Counted from the first letter of the stretch, positions 42,638 through 53,470 are shown. The stretch is DNA of 64,000 bases from Cladophialophora immunda (GCF_000835495.1 NW_015622541.1:868001-932000), one strand, 5' to 3'. The notes: a model not told the origin generated them from the sequence alone. Numbers and translations: made by a program.

Positions 42638-43535
42638 TCACCCCACTGTCAAGGCACGTACAGGGCCGGGTCGTCTGATCATTGAGCCCAGACCCATCGA
42701 AGCATGCAAAACTGGGACTTGGATATGGGCTTGTATCTGCGATTGTCGATCCTGCATTTGCACATTGTGCATATCTATCTTCTCCGCATGTCTCCGGTAG
42801 TTGAAGTCGGCGCTGGATTTGGGTCTAAGGTCGGGCGACAAGCCGGCGAGAATAGCCCGTTCCATCAACATGATACTTCGCAGGTTATCGCCTCTCTTGG
42901 TCCATATTGAGATGTGCGTGAAGTATTGTCGTGGCGAGAAGGACATTCCGAGGATATGGTCACGTTCTGTCGAACCAAATCATCGGTGAATAATCACCAA
43001 GGCTTCTTCAGCGATGGAGCTAGGGCTGAGACGTACCTTGAGCAATGGCCGCCTGCAATTCTCCACCACAGCACAACAGACATATCTCCTCCCAGCACCT
43101 GACATCTCTCCCTTCGTCCGGACGGACTCGAATCAACCAACGGCCACCTTTTCGGTTTTCCTCGTCTTCCCATAACGGCTGGACCCCGGAGCGGAAAATG
43201 TGAATACTGTCCTTTGTTCGAACTTGAGACCAAGGCAGGTTGTTGAAAATGCGGTAGAAGGTGCCGATGTCAGCGACCGAATCGACCAGCAGCGTTAATT
43301 GATATGCATCCGAGGGCGGGATGTTGCTACCGGGAGGCTGGAAGTGTGACTTGGAGTGCCAGACTGACCAGAGGTATTGGAATGGCAGCGGACGGAGTTT
43401 GGCTATCACTTGTTTATGCAGCGAAGAGGAGCGGCGCGGCAATGAGGGCCGAATGGGCTCAGCGACACTGTTGACGCCGGGAGATACGTTTGAAGAGATG
43501 CCTTGAGATATGGTTGCTGTCATCGTGGACGGCAA
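42638..43535 (-). CDS. eIF4E-family cap-binding protein
   Basis: Two exons. ATG at 43535 (MPSTMTATISQGISSNVSPG) leads to the eIF4E core: PLPFQYLWSVWHSKSHFQPP (cap-binding region), VDSVADIGTFYRIFNNLPWS and IHIFRSGVQPLWEDEENRKG with the conserved W-E-D. RWLIRVRPDEGRDVRCWEEI follows. The intron runs from about 43022 to 42938; splicing gives AIAQERDHILGMSFSPRQYF and then HISIWTKRGDNLRS. The protein binds the m7G cap and, in this family, either starts or represses translation. The N-terminal extension and divergence (HSKSHFQPP instead of the KS.WxDNL type) suggest the 4E2/4EHP-like class rather than the main housekeeping eIF4E. The family assignment is sure; the subclass is a guess. Confidence 0.88.
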
Positions 43536-44925
43536 GCGTTGCGCAAGAAAGGCGCAAGTGACTCAAGCAGAGCAGCAGCAGCAGGTACACGAGGATAGGT
43601 AATCGGTTCCGAGCCTTGGTCCCGAGCGAGCAAGAGCACCTGTTGGTGGTTTTAAGGAGTAATATGTAGGAAAAAACCAAAAACCAAAAACCAAACCTTC
43701 GATTTGCTGGGCGTTAAGAAAATGGTCTTTGGGGGAATAAGAGCATTTCTTTTTCTGACGCTGAAGTCACAATTTCTTTCCAGTCCTGTAACCCCTCCCC
43801 GTTCCCAAAAACCTGCAATCCTGCAGGAACGCGTGCAGCCAGCCAAGTTCGACCCGCTCTGTGACCTGTGCAGGCGGGAGCAGGAGTAAGGGAACCAAGC
43901 GTACCCAGCAGTGCTCGTAGGTACGGGCAGGGCAGGGAAGGTGAGGCTTGGGAGATATCGTCGTCATCTGCCATGCATAAGCGAGGCCAGAAGCCATGGC
44001 CGGGGCCGGGGCCAGCCAGGGTCAAGGGGAGGAGGGAGGGAGGATAGGGTGTTCCTCCGTCACTGTTACGCGCCGGGGTGGGCTTGGATCGGTGGGTGGG
44101 TGGGTGGGTGGGTGCGATGCTCATGCCACATGATCACCCACTCACTCACGCACTCACGTATGCACGGTTAATGGCCAGCAAGTAGAGCTTCTGAGTGAGT
44201 GCATATGTATGGTGGATGTACTCGCATGTGTGGGTGTGGGAGTGGGTGTGGATGAGTGTGAGTATGCATGTTTCGAAACGTGAAACGCCAGGGGGCCGTC
44301 GATGCGCGCGAGATGTCGAGGTTTCAAACACCCTTTTACGCGCCCGGGGGATAGACACTAAGAGACCATACCCTACCAGGTCATGTATGTGGCAAGCAGC
44401 TGACACCCAAATGACATGTCCTACCTGTCTGCCTAGATACCTCCCGAATAGGGACGACAGAGCTTCTGATCGTAACCGCCCCCCTAAGTATAGACAACCG
44501 CGCGACCAAGACTGTGAAGTTCTCATTTAGACCGTTGAGTGACACGCAAGCAGGAATGGCATGTCAGTGGTACAGGATGTACACGTACAACCTGCGAGAG
44601 CTACTACGAGTAGGTATTGAGAAGGCGGACGTCGTGAAGGTGTGTGGGGGCGGTGGAAACAAGCAGCTTTGTGAAGACGTCATTGGACGAGGCTGCGGCG
44701 GTTAGGAGAGGGCGGGCGCTTAGGTATGGAGCACAAACTTCGGGTACATACGACACAGCGCATGGCCGTGGAATGAGGAAGTCTGCACTTATACACTTAT
44801 GCACTGGTCCCTATAAGTGATTTGCGCCTTTCTGGGCATCTAGATACGTGCCTGACTAGGACAGGACTTGACTACCTAGGTATCTGGCCACACTGGGGAT
44901 CACCTGCTTTGTCAAGCCACGACCT
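43536..44925. other. ~1.4-kb gene-free region with simple repeats and a G-quadruplex motif
   Basis: Contains a CCAAAAA triple repeat near 43674-43697, the GGGT run at 44091-44114, CACTC-type repeats to ~44155 and GT-rich sequence at 44215-44260. No credible gene seen on either strand. Confidence 0.6.
44091..44114 (+). repeat. (GGGT)n tract, G-quadruplex-forming
   Basis: Five consecutive GGG runs separated by single T bases. Single-base loops with GGG runs are the classic very stable parallel quadruplex pattern. Confidence 0.8.
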
Positions 44926-46037
44926 CTACCAGCCTGTGTTCGCGTGACAGGTCCAGCAGTCCTCCTCATCCGCCTGAGGATCGTACTCGACATATGCCGA
45001 GGCGGCGCCCGAGAGCAGGCCATGCAGCACCTCGACCTCGCCGGCAATCTCCTCGTTCTCGTCGTGCGCGCGCTCGAGCTTCTCCTGGAGCTCCTCTGTC
45101 TCCCGTTCCAGGAACTGGACACGCTGCTCCAGTTCTCGCTTGGCGGCGAGTGCCGCCGCGGCGACCTCGTCCGCCAGCCACAACTGCTCGTCCATCGCAC
45201 TTCGCACCGACGCCCACTTCATGACCGTCCGGTCCCGTCGCACGACGAACCTCGCCACGGCCCGCTTGATCTCCGTCGTGTCCGTGTCCAGCTCCGCCAG
45301 CTTCCTCAACACCCCGCCAAACCCTTCCTGGTTCTTCGCACTCCATCCCTTCGGGTCACGCGGCGGTCTCTGGTCGGTCTCGTAGAACAGCACCAAATTC
45401 GCGTTCATGTAAGCCCGGAGCTCGTCCAAGCCGTATTTGTCCGCGACCACGAAGACGTCGAGGTCGCGCTCCACGTCGCTGAAGAGCGGGTCGCCTGGGC
45501 GGTAGATCTGGGTGACGTCCAGGGTGTAGAGGTAGCGCAGCATGGCTTGGACGGCCCTGGGTTCGTCGTCGGGGAGACCGATTTCGTGCGTTGTGGACTC
45601 CTGGGTGATGCATGAATATATATATATATATATATTGGGGGATTGTGGGATTTGGGTGGGGAGAATCTTCACAGTCTTCTCTGGGCACAGGGACGGCAAG
45701 TATGGAGAAGCGAGGCAAGCGAGAAACACACACACCGTAAATCCACCTTCACAGCATGTCTTGAAGAAGGAGCAGCGCGAGGCGAGGATGTCTTTGTGAC
45801 ACCGCCAGGCCCATTGGCCACATCGAACGACGACATCTCCGTCACCGGCATCGAGAGTGCTGACTCAGGATGGTGTTAAAACTAGAGGGGAGCTGGGGTA
45901 GAAAGCATTTGCAAAACAACACACCATTGCTCTTCACATACGTCGTGGTCACCGTTGCTCTCAATCAGTCTTGGGATCTTCCGCACGGCCTCCTCCGATC
46001 CTCCATCCTCTCCAGGATGTGCTCTTTTCAAAGCCAT
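44926..46037 (-). CDS. BTB/POZ domain protein with C-terminal coiled coil
   Basis: Three exons on the minus strand. Exon 1 starts MALKRAHPGEDGGSEEAVRK (ATG 46037). Exon 2 carries GDGDVVVRCGQWAWRCHKDI and LASRCSFFKTCCEGGFT, the N-terminal half of the BTB fold with its H-K-x2-L-A-S-R-C-S-F-F block, and ends at 45736. A 135-nt intron with an (AT)n microsatellite leads to exon 3 (45600) with ESTTHEIGLPDDEPRAVQAM and LRYLYTLDV, completing the BTB fold. A BACK-like region and a coiled coil (AKRELEQRVQFLERETEELQ) follow, to TAG at 44926. BTB proteins dimerise and often act as Cullin-3 adaptors, but no client-binding domain is visible. The exon 1 to 2 junction is uncertain (AACG/GTGACC with TGAG/TCAGC keeps frame). 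About 300 residues. Confidence 0.8.
45616..45636. repeat. (AT)n microsatellite inside the BTB gene intron
   Basis: About ten AT units just upstream (in gene sense, near the 3' end) of the intron's acceptor. Confidence 0.8.
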
Positions 46038-47421
46038 AGCGCCCATGAGAGGAACAGGAGGCGACCTGCATCTCTCGGCAACGCACTCTTACGAATGGGT
46101 AGATGTGAAGTCGACTTCACCGCTCCGTGTGGGAGGTGATACAAGTCCCTAGCCGCCAGCAGCAGCGTGAGCTGCGAAGGGTTGGCGCCAAGACGCAACT
46201 GAGGGATGAAATGCTCCGCCGTATAAGAGATAGTGGACTATTGTCGAGTATACAGCTCATGAAGCGGCTCTCTGTCACACGTACTGGCGCTTACTCGTAA
46301 TAAACTCTGACTTCATCGCCACGACTCCATACAGCAGTCTAACCAAGTGCTGTGCATGGACGCAGATGTTGCTGTCGTTTCAGATTGCCCGGCAAAGCTC
46401 CCATCGTGTCGCCATCACTACTGTCAGTCAGCGCCCACAACCGGCCACGGATCAAACAAACTGCGTCTTTCTTTGGTAAAGCCAAAGCTGGAGATTCCGG
46501 TGATTTTGTCTGGTTAACGAATAAACCGGCTGATCGATGTTCTTGTTCAATTCTTTGAATCGGGTCCTACATCTCTAGGAGTCTGGGCCGGGGCTGAGCC
46601 CTGTGCCTGGGATGACAAAGTGCAGTTTTGAGGAGATTATGCTATCCGTCACGAATACGAGACGACAGCAACACGGACACGACGTGAGCCATGTGGCGAT
46701 TGACAAAATGATAGAGTGCTAACCAAATAATCCCAATCAACTACCCCACTTGGACCAATTATGTAGGTATTTGTATTTACATGACATTGGGGCCTTATTC
46801 TGTTATGCGAGGCTGAACTTATCCGTCTCACTGTCAGACTCTGCGTCGTTGCAATTTCTGTTTTCGAGATCGAGAGAATCAGGCCAGCCTCGTCAACGCA
46901 GCCACCCCGCGACAACTGGAAAACTCTCTTCGCTGGTGCGCATCTCTCACCGTCGGGTCCTTCGACGGCGGCGTGTCGTTGTTGTTACCCGGACTATGTT
47001 ACCTTGATCCCGGTTGAGCCATGAATGTCAGCTTGTACGTTGCCATCTGCTCCTGGGAAAATGACACACATACCCTTCGAGAGCAGTGTATTGGACTGTT
47101 GACAGAGGAACGTAAGCTTGCGTGACTTTTCCCTTCTTCCCGTAAACCAGGGGAATGTCCGTGCGGGCTGACTCTGACTCTTCTTTTGGGTACTTAGCAT
47201 CGAAGAGACTTGCTGACTGATGCCATAGCATACGGGAGTGGCTGAATGACTGATGAATATAAGTTTGGCGGAGCTGAGCACTTTTAACTGTATACGATTT
47301 GGTCGCGAAGGGTTCACAGTACGTGTATAGATGCATCTCTGTCAGTTGCCCGCTTAGCTATCGATTCTCTAAGCACCACCAAGCGAACAGTACACCCCAT
47401 CACTGATCCAACAGTGCAGCA
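46038..47421. other. ~1.4-kb intergenic region
   Basis: Between the divergent BTB and FAD-monooxygenase genes. No credible gene, RNA or repeat recognised; it serves as a shared upstream region. Confidence 0.5.
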
Positions 47422-48759
47422 ATGGGCTCTATAACACTACCGATATCGCTTCAAGTTATCGTGGTGGGTGGCGGCATCAGTGGTCTCTCTGCGGCCATCG
47501 CTCTTCGACGTGCTGGCCACCATGTGACCGTGTATGAGAAATACTCCGCCGATGCCGATGCCGGAGCTGGGATTGTGGTAGGCGCAAATGCCGTCAAGGT
47601 TCTCAGGCAGTGGGGTCTCGATCTGGAAGGCGCCGGGATGCTCAAATACAAGGCCGGCTATATCCTGGAGGGAAAAACGCTCGAGCGGTTAGACTTTGTC
47701 TACGGAGAGGGCAGCCATGTGAACGATGAGAAGAGCAATGGCGAACCGAGCTACATGGCGACAAGATCGGACTTGAGGTCGATGTTGAGGAGGGAAGTCG
47801 AGAGAGACGCACCAGGGCAAGGCACTATCGAAATTCGGTATGCGATGGAGGTCCTGGACTATGACCCGGAGGTACCAGCGGTCAGGTTTGCGGATGAGGG
47901 GTGGAAGGCAGCGGACTGGGTGGTGGCGTGTGACGGAATCAAGAGCAAAGCCGCAAGGATTGTGAGCGGAGGAGAAAATCCGCCCAAGGCAACCGGTATG
48001 TCGGCCTTTCGGATGTTGATCCCCGATGAAAAGCTGGCAGTGGTCAAGGAAAAGTTCAGACAGGACCACCTGATTCAAGAAAAGTTCGACAAGAACAATG
48101 GCACGATTTGGTTTGTTCGCGGAAAGGATAAACAACTCGTTGTGTGGTGGACATGTCGCTTTGGCACGATCCAGGCGTTTGACATGCTCATGCCAGACAA
48201 CGAAAACTACGCCAGCAGCGAAGATTGGACAGCCCGATGTAACAAGCAAGTCCTTCTCGACGAGGTTGGGCACTGGCACCCATTGTTCCAAGAGATTTTC
48301 AGGGCAGCTGATGAGGATCCGTTGTTGTGGAAGGTGTGCTCCCGAGCACCATTGGACACCTTGCATAAAGGGAAGCTTTCCATGCTCGGCGACGCTTTAC
48401 ACCCGATGCCGCCCTTCCGCGGGCAAGGAGGTAGCCAGTCCATCGAAGATGCCGGAGCTCTGGAGATGATCGCGACCTACATCACCGACAAGGCGGACCT
48501 GCCAAAACGACTCGAGATATTGGACAGGGTGAGAGTGCCAAGGTACTCTTGTGCCCAGATAGTCTCAACAATTCGCCAAGACGAAGCCAACATGGAAGAA
48601 CGCTATATCGAAGTGCTGAATCAATGCCGGAAATGGTTTGAAGGAGAGGATCAATCTCACCGTAAGCTGATTTTCCTGATGATTGAGGATAATGAGCAAT
48701 CGACTGAAAGACACAGTGAAAAGCAGGGCGGCCTTCCAACAGTGGCTGCTCTCATATGA
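47422..48759 (+). CDS. FAD-dependent aromatic hydroxylase (salicylate hydroxylase-like)
   Basis: Single-exon 445-residue group A flavoprotein monooxygenase. The N-terminal FAD Rossmann motif is VIVVGGGISGLSAAIALRRA, closed by VTVYEKY. The D-G motif that contacts FAD and NADPH is WVVACDGIKSKAARI, and the G-D motif is LSMLGDALHPMPPFRGQGGS. The salicylate/6-hydroxynicotinate-type hydroxylases hydroxylate (sometimes decarboxylate) an aromatic ring with NAD(P)H and O2. The start at 47422 (MGSITLPISLQVIVVG) is in good context after GCAGCA. No signal peptide or TM tail; cytosolic. It stands alone, with no transporter or dioxygenase beside it and no cluster palindrome, so its pathway cannot be read from context. 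Confidence 0.9.
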   Translation: MGSITLPISLQVIVVGGGISGLSAAIALRRAGHHVTVYEKYSADADAGAGIVVGANAVKVLRQWGLDLEGAGMLKYKAGYILEGKTLERLDFVYGEGSHVNDEKSNGEPSYMATRSDLRSMLRREVERDAPGQGTIEIRYAMEVLDYDPEVPAVRFADEGWKAADWVVACDGIKSKAARIVSGGENPPKATGMSAFRMLIPDEKLAVVKEKFRQDHLIQEKFDKNNGTIWFVRGKDKQLVVWWTCRFGTIQAFDMLMPDNENYASSEDWTARCNKQVLLDEVGHWHPLFQEIFRAADEDPLLWKVCSRAPLDTLHKGKLSMLGDALHPMPPFRGQGGSQSIEDAGALEMIATYITDKADLPKRLEILDRVRVPRYSCAQIVSTIRQDEANMEERYIEVLNQCRKWFEGEDQSHRKLIFLMIEDNEQSTERHSEKQGGLPTVAALI

Positions 48760-49034
48760 CGTCCGAGAAGCTGCACAGAGAGCCGTCAGCACGGCGACAT
48801 AGCGACGGCGCGGACATGGGAGGAAGGCGGAATCGTGGGATGGTCGATGGCGCGCGCGGCGGAACTTGCCTCTTTGGGGCGCGCCAAGAGGCCAGGGATT
48901 CTGTCATTTGAAATCGGAACGAAAACTGCCATTTGAATCACCGAAGGATAGAATGTCTTTGAGAAATACCATGTGCCTTCACTCCATTTTCCCGCGCTTG
49001 AAATCGTTCCCGCATCGTCTAGAATATAGCAATT

Positions 49035-49763
49035 ATGTCAGACCAGAATGACAGACGCCCAGCGAAACAGCGGCGAATTCATGGAATGCCACTGCTCAAT
49101 CAAACAAGTTCTGTCGAGGATGACGAAGACTCTTCAAGTTCCTCTTCATCATCTTCCATACAATTGCCGACGACTCGGCTTACCCATCGACTGCTAAAGA
49201 ATGTCAGTTCACTACCTCCAGAAGATTCTTCCAGCGATGGAGAAAGCGGAGACGACAACGAAGAGGAGACGACGTCGTCTTCGGGTTCTGAAGATTCAGA
49301 TAGCGAGGAGATGTCGGAGGAGGAAGAAGAAGAAGAGGAGGAGGAGGAGAAGGAGGAAGGCGAGGACGTCGAGGATCATGTCGCTGCGAGTGGTCCAGGA
49401 ATTCCACGTTTCACCACGCTACCCGCTCGAGCGTCAGACCTCAAGTCTCGTTTGCAGAGTTTCTTGCCACAGCTTCAGCAAGCAAACGTGGAGCTCGATA
49501 ACTCGAGAGGATTAGTTGACAAAAGAATCGACCATGTATCGGACGACGCCGAACACTACATTGAGATGGAGGTGGGTCTAGGTGTGTTGTCTGAGCAGAA
49601 CGACGATGCCACCCAAATACGACTACCACATTCATCTCCTAGTGAGGAGGAGGACAACGCAGGCAATGACGAGACCAAGGGTGGACAGGAAGACACCGTG
49701 TTATCACGATTGGTCGGCACAAACGGGACAAAGGGAACTAAGCGAAAAATCGAGGAACTGTGA
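49035..49763 (+). CDS. Acidic nuclear protein, NOPCHAP1/DUF4598-like
   Basis: Intact 242-residue single-exon protein. An N-terminal basic patch (RRPAKQRRIHG) and a Ser run are followed by a strongly acidic stretch with a Glu run (~res 95-112). The only globular-looking region, ~res 125-185, has SDLKSRLQSFLPQLQQANVE and HYIEMEVGLGVL. This pattern resembles NOPCHAP1 (DUF4598), a chaperone that helps load NOP58 into box C/D snoRNPs. The C-terminal KGTKRKIEEL may be a nuclear signal. The family call rests on the I-E-M-E-V-x-L-G-V-L ending and the L-P-Q-L-x2-A-N motif, so it is likely rather than certain. The protein would act in the nucleus or nucleolus. Confidence 0.7.
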   Translation: MSDQNDRRPAKQRRIHGMPLLNQTSSVEDDEDSSSSSSSSSIQLPTTRLTHRLLKNVSSLPPEDSSSDGESGDDNEEETTSSSGSEDSDSEEMSEEEEEEEEEEEKEEGEDVEDHVAASGPGIPRFTTLPARASDLKSRLQSFLPQLQQANVELDNSRGLVDKRIDHVSDDAEHYIEMEVGLGVLSEQNDDATQIRLPHSSPSEEEDNAGNDETKGGQEDTVLSRLVGTNGTKGTKRKIEEL

Positions 49764-50225
49764 TGAGGGGATAGTTTTGTATGGATATGGACTTCGCACC
49801 GAGCATGGCGTCTGGGGTTAGGAGTCTTGTTGGTAGTAGTAGGGGTAGGTAGGATGGCTATTGACATAGTATATCCCTGAGATACGAGAATTCATAGGGA
49901 GGTGGAACTGAGTACCTCGTACGCGACTTTGTACGGAGTATGTGAGGAGAACTGATAAGGCGGGGGCCAAAGAGCAGGCAGCGAGTGGGTAACAACCCAA
50001 AACTCCCCAGATCCGGGCGTGGCAACGTCATTGTTTGGATCTAACCCGAAACGGTCGCCCGGGCCACGCGGGTTTGGCCCAGGACCCCCGAACCACCGCA
50101 GCAAATCTAGCGCCCCCCCATTAGCTGGCCGATCGCTTCACCGTTATTTCATGTATGTTTCCTTACATTGCAGATATCGCGCCGTCATCCAAGAGTGCAT
50201 CCATCTTCTCGACCGAACTTCGACG

Positions 50226-52064
50226 ATGGTACCGCCCGCCCGCACACTCACTCATGAGGTCCGATCAAAGACCCCAACACACTCGACCGCCTCGAGCCCC
50301 TCTCTCAGGTCCAAGACGCCTGTGAGTGTGCCGATGACACCAACAAACAGCACGATGGGCCCCGGAGGCAATGTCAAAGTCGTCGTCAGAGTCAGGGCGT
50401 TTCTTCCCCGCGGTAAGGATACCACAGCCTCTCAATTAGCCAACGCTAATAAACTGTCGGCAGAAATAGAAAGAGGTGCACAATGCCTCATTGAGATGAA
50501 CCCTCGAACCCAGTCGACGAAGCTGCTGGTGCCTCCCTCAACCGACCCTGCGAACGCACGAGCACAGACGAGAAAAGTGGTGGAGGAGAAGTTGTTTACA
50601 TTTGACAATTCATTCTGGTCGCACAATACGCGAGACGAACACTATGCAACGCAAGAGGATGTCTACAATTGCTTGGGAGAGGAGTTCCTAGATCACAACT
50701 TCGAAGGCTACCACACATGCATTTTCGCATATGGACAGACGGGCTCAGGCAAGAGTTATACCATGATGGGTACCCCAGAGCAGCCCGGCCTGATACCACG
50801 AACCTGCGAGGACTTGTTCCAACGCATCGAGTCCAACGAGAGCGCCAACATCAGTTACAGTGTTCGAGTATCGTACTTTGAAGTCTACAACGAGCATGTG
50901 CGAGATTTATTCCAGCCCCGGACCGAACCTCCGCAATACCTCAAAATCCGCGAATCTCCTACCGAAGGGCCATATGTCAAGGACTTGACGGAAATCCAAG
51001 TCAAGAATTACGGCGAGATCCTCAAGTACATGCGCATGGGCGACAGCTCCCGGACCACGGCTTCGACCAAAATGAATGACACATCTTCTCGGTCTCATGC
51101 AGTCTTCACCATCATGCTGAAACAAATCCACCACGATTATCGAACAGATGAGACCACCGAAAGATTGGCCCGGATAAGACTAGTGGATTTGGCTGGGTCT
51201 GAGCGTGCCAAAGCGACCGAGGCCACTGGGCAGAGACTTCGAGAAGGTGGAAACATCAATAAATCGCTGACGACTTTGGGAAGAGTGATTGCGGCACTCG
51301 CCGATCCTAAACATGGCCGAATCAACCAGGCCAAACGGACAAATCGGGACATCGTGCCGTATCGCGATTCAATCCTGACCTGGTTGCTGAAGGATTCACT
51401 TGGAGGAAACTCAAAGACTGCCATGATTGCATGCATAGCGCCGTCAGACTACGATGAAACCTTGTCAACCCTCCGATATGCCGACCAGGCCAAACATATT
51501 CGCACCAAAGCTATTGTCAACCAGGATCATGTCTCGTCGGCAGAGAAGGACGCTCAGATCAATGAAATGCAAGAGACGATCCGAGCACTGAGATGGACAC
51601 TAAGCCAGCAGCAACAGAATGGTAGTGCCTCTGTGATGAAAGCTGTGCAAGAAACCGCCGAAGCTCAATCGGAGAAGATTCGCGAATTCACGACCAAGTA
51701 CGAAAACATGCTGCAGATCATGGAAGAGAAGTTGGCCATATCAGAGTCCAAGGTACGACAACTGGAGGAAGAAAAAGAGGCCTTGGGCATTCATTTGAAG
51801 CTTGTGCTGGACGAGCTCAAGAACCCGATCGTCATCAACAAAGAGGAAACCGAATCGGTCTGCGAGAGGTCTAGGGCACCGACGCCAGACATGATATACG
51901 AGGATGATACGGCCTCTAGCGACGAGGCAGAGACTGAGTCCGAGGTCGACGACGAGGCTGCGGACATGCAGGCGGAGATGGAAGCGCTGATCTCGGACTT
52001 GGGACTGTTCAAGAAGAAGATTGCCGCAGACCACGAGATGTTTGGCATCAGCGTTGCAGCATGA
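50226..52064 (+). CDS. Kinesin-3 family motor, short form
   Basis: ATG at 50226 (MVPPARTLTHEVRSKTPTHS) gives ~612 residues in one exon; an upstream ATG at 50019 is possible but its extension looks untranslated. The motor domain starts at VKVVVRVRAFLPRGKD. It contains the P-loop AYGQTGSGKSYTMMG, switch I NDTSSRSHAVF and switch II LVDLAGSERAKATEA, with LNKSLTTLGRVIAAL-type helix (NINKSLTTLGRVIAALA) and YRDSILTWLLKDSLGG. The sequence resembles kinesin-3. After the motor comes a coiled coil (NEMQETIRALRWTLSQQQQN) and an acidic tail to ISVAA. FHA and PH domains, usual in long UNC-104-type motors, are absent. Short fungal kinesin-3 proteins of this sort (NKin3/UncB type) work in vesicle or mitochondrial transport along microtubules. 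Confidence 0.88.
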   Translation: MVPPARTLTHEVRSKTPTHSTASSPSLRSKTPVSVPMTPTNSTMGPGGNVKVVVRVRAFLPRGKDTTASQLANANKLSAEIERGAQCLIEMNPRTQSTKLLVPPSTDPANARAQTRKVVEEKLFTFDNSFWSHNTRDEHYATQEDVYNCLGEEFLDHNFEGYHTCIFAYGQTGSGKSYTMMGTPEQPGLIPRTCEDLFQRIESNESANISYSVRVSYFEVYNEHVRDLFQPRTEPPQYLKIRESPTEGPYVKDLTEIQVKNYGEILKYMRMGDSSRTTASTKMNDTSSRSHAVFTIMLKQIHHDYRTDETTERLARIRLVDLAGSERAKATEATGQRLREGGNINKSLTTLGRVIAALADPKHGRINQAKRTNRDIVPYRDSILTWLLKDSLGGNSKTAMIACIAPSDYDETLSTLRYADQAKHIRTKAIVNQDHVSSAEKDAQINEMQETIRALRWTLSQQQQNGSASVMKAVQETAEAQSEKIREFTTKYENMLQIMEEKLAISESKVRQLEEEKEALGIHLKLVLDELKNPIVINKEETESVCERSRAPTPDMIYEDDTASSDEAETESEVDDEAADMQAEMEALISDLGLFKKKIAADHEMFGISVAA

Positions 52065-52462
52065 GGCGGGAAGGGGACTGGACGAAAATGAACGTTTTGT
52101 CGGTTAGCGAGGCGTTGGGACTTGGAGTGGATGGAGTATTAGCTACGGTCTGCTTGCCGCCATCAATGCCAAAATTGGGAAACTCGTATACATAGTCAGA
52201 TCGAAACCTCTTGAGCAGGACCAGAAGCAAATGCACCTACTCCTTGGGGCGGTTTGTGTCGCCATGTCAGTTGTGCTCGTAGTCAACGCACCGTGGTTTA
52301 TTCTCTCCCCCACACTTCTTGTTTTCCCACGTCTATTCTCCTCGTCTAAACGTGCTTGCCACTGCCAATTGTGAGACGATGAAACGGTTCTTCCCGACAT
52401 GCTAACTCGCGCGGTGGCCGGCAAATACCACTTGAGAACTTGTCTCATCGAGACAACGCGAA

Positions 52463-53470
52463 TCAATCCAGGTGGTAATACTTCTCAGCAAAGGCTGCAA
52501 CTTCCCTCAAATCCGCGACCCACCAGACCACCGGCCTAATAATATTGGCTTTCGTTTGACCCCGTTGGCCCCGTAGTACTTCTCTCTGATACTCGGCCCA
52601 ACCGTCCCAGTCGAGCCTCGACACCTCGACGCCCACGCGCTCCAGACTTTCCTTCAACTCGGCCTGCCCGCTGCCCATCGGGTCATCGCGCACACAGACG
52701 CCCACGTCGGCGGCGACAAGGCAGTCAAAGTCGGTGGGCGAGTCGCCGACGTAGAGAACATCGCAATCCCCGCCGTCTCGGAGTGCGTTGAGGGCATCCA
52801 GTTTATCGGCACTGGTGCGAATACCGGCCGGGCCGGGAACGCCCCCAGAAGGTTCGCACGCGAGGCGGTTGGCGAGAATTGGGATGGCGTCGATCGTGCC
52901 TTTCGCGGGTGCGGCATCTCCAAGCGCTGATGATAGACACGCTCTGATAAAAGCGGCGCTCCAATTCACACTGATGATGGAGACGGGGGAAGGGGCTGCG
53001 CCGTCGTCCCTCGAGTGTCTCGCAAGTGAAACAATGTCCTCCCATCCATCCCGGAGCTGGACCTCGCTGTTCCGCACTGCATCCTCTGCCGCCCTGCATA
53101 TCTCCTGCTCGGTGACGTCCGCGAAGATCCCAGCGCCTTGTACCCGGTGGACACTCCGCAACTCGACGTCCTTCAGACTGGCCAGCCACGCGCTCTCCTG
53201 GGCGCGAGTCCTGCGATCTGGCCTTGCCGGGTGATACGCGTCCCGGTGTCTCCTGTAGTCCGACATGTACGCCTGGACTATTTGGTCCCATGGCATGAGA
53301 TCCCGATGTCGGTTGCGTTGGTAGCCAATTGCCGCGACGACGTGCAGAGTGTCGCGTTTGGTCAACGTGCCGTCCCAGTCGAGGACTGTGCGAAGCCCCT
53401 TCATCTCTGGCCTTGTGGGCGTGGACAATGTACGCAGATGCCGGACCACATGAGTGAAGTATTTGCGCAT
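52463..53470 (-). CDS. HAD-superfamily phosphatase
   Basis: ATG at 53470 gives 335 residues; an inner ATG at 53404 starts MKGLRTVLDWDGTLTKRDTL. HAD motif I is DWDGTLT (the first Asp is the nucleophile). Motif II is VSIISVNWSA (Ser), a Lys follows near PAKGTIDAIP, and motif IV is VLYVGDSPTDFDCLVAADVG with the Asp pair. C1-type helical cap residues lie between motifs I and II. The extension from 53470 (MRKYFTHVVRHLRTLSTPTR) is basic with Ser/Thr and no acids, like a mitochondrial presequence, so two start sites could give two locations. HAD members dephosphorylate small metabolites; the substrate cannot be told. No intron seen. Confidence 0.85.
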   Translation of the reverse strand: MRKYFTHVVRHLRTLSTPTRPEMKGLRTVLDWDGTLTKRDTLHVVAAIGYQRNRHRDLMPWDQIVQAYMSDYRRHRDAYHPARPDRRTRAQESAWLASLKDVELRSVHRVQGAGIFADVTEQEICRAAEDAVRNSEVQLRDGWEDIVSLARHSRDDGAAPSPVSIISVNWSAAFIRACLSSALGDAAPAKGTIDAIPILANRLACEPSGGVPGPAGIRTSADKLDALNALRDGGDCDVLYVGDSPTDFDCLVAADVGVCVRDDPMGSGQAELKESLERVGVEVSRLDWDGWAEYQREVLRGQRGQTKANIIRPVVWWVADLREVAAFAEKYYHLD

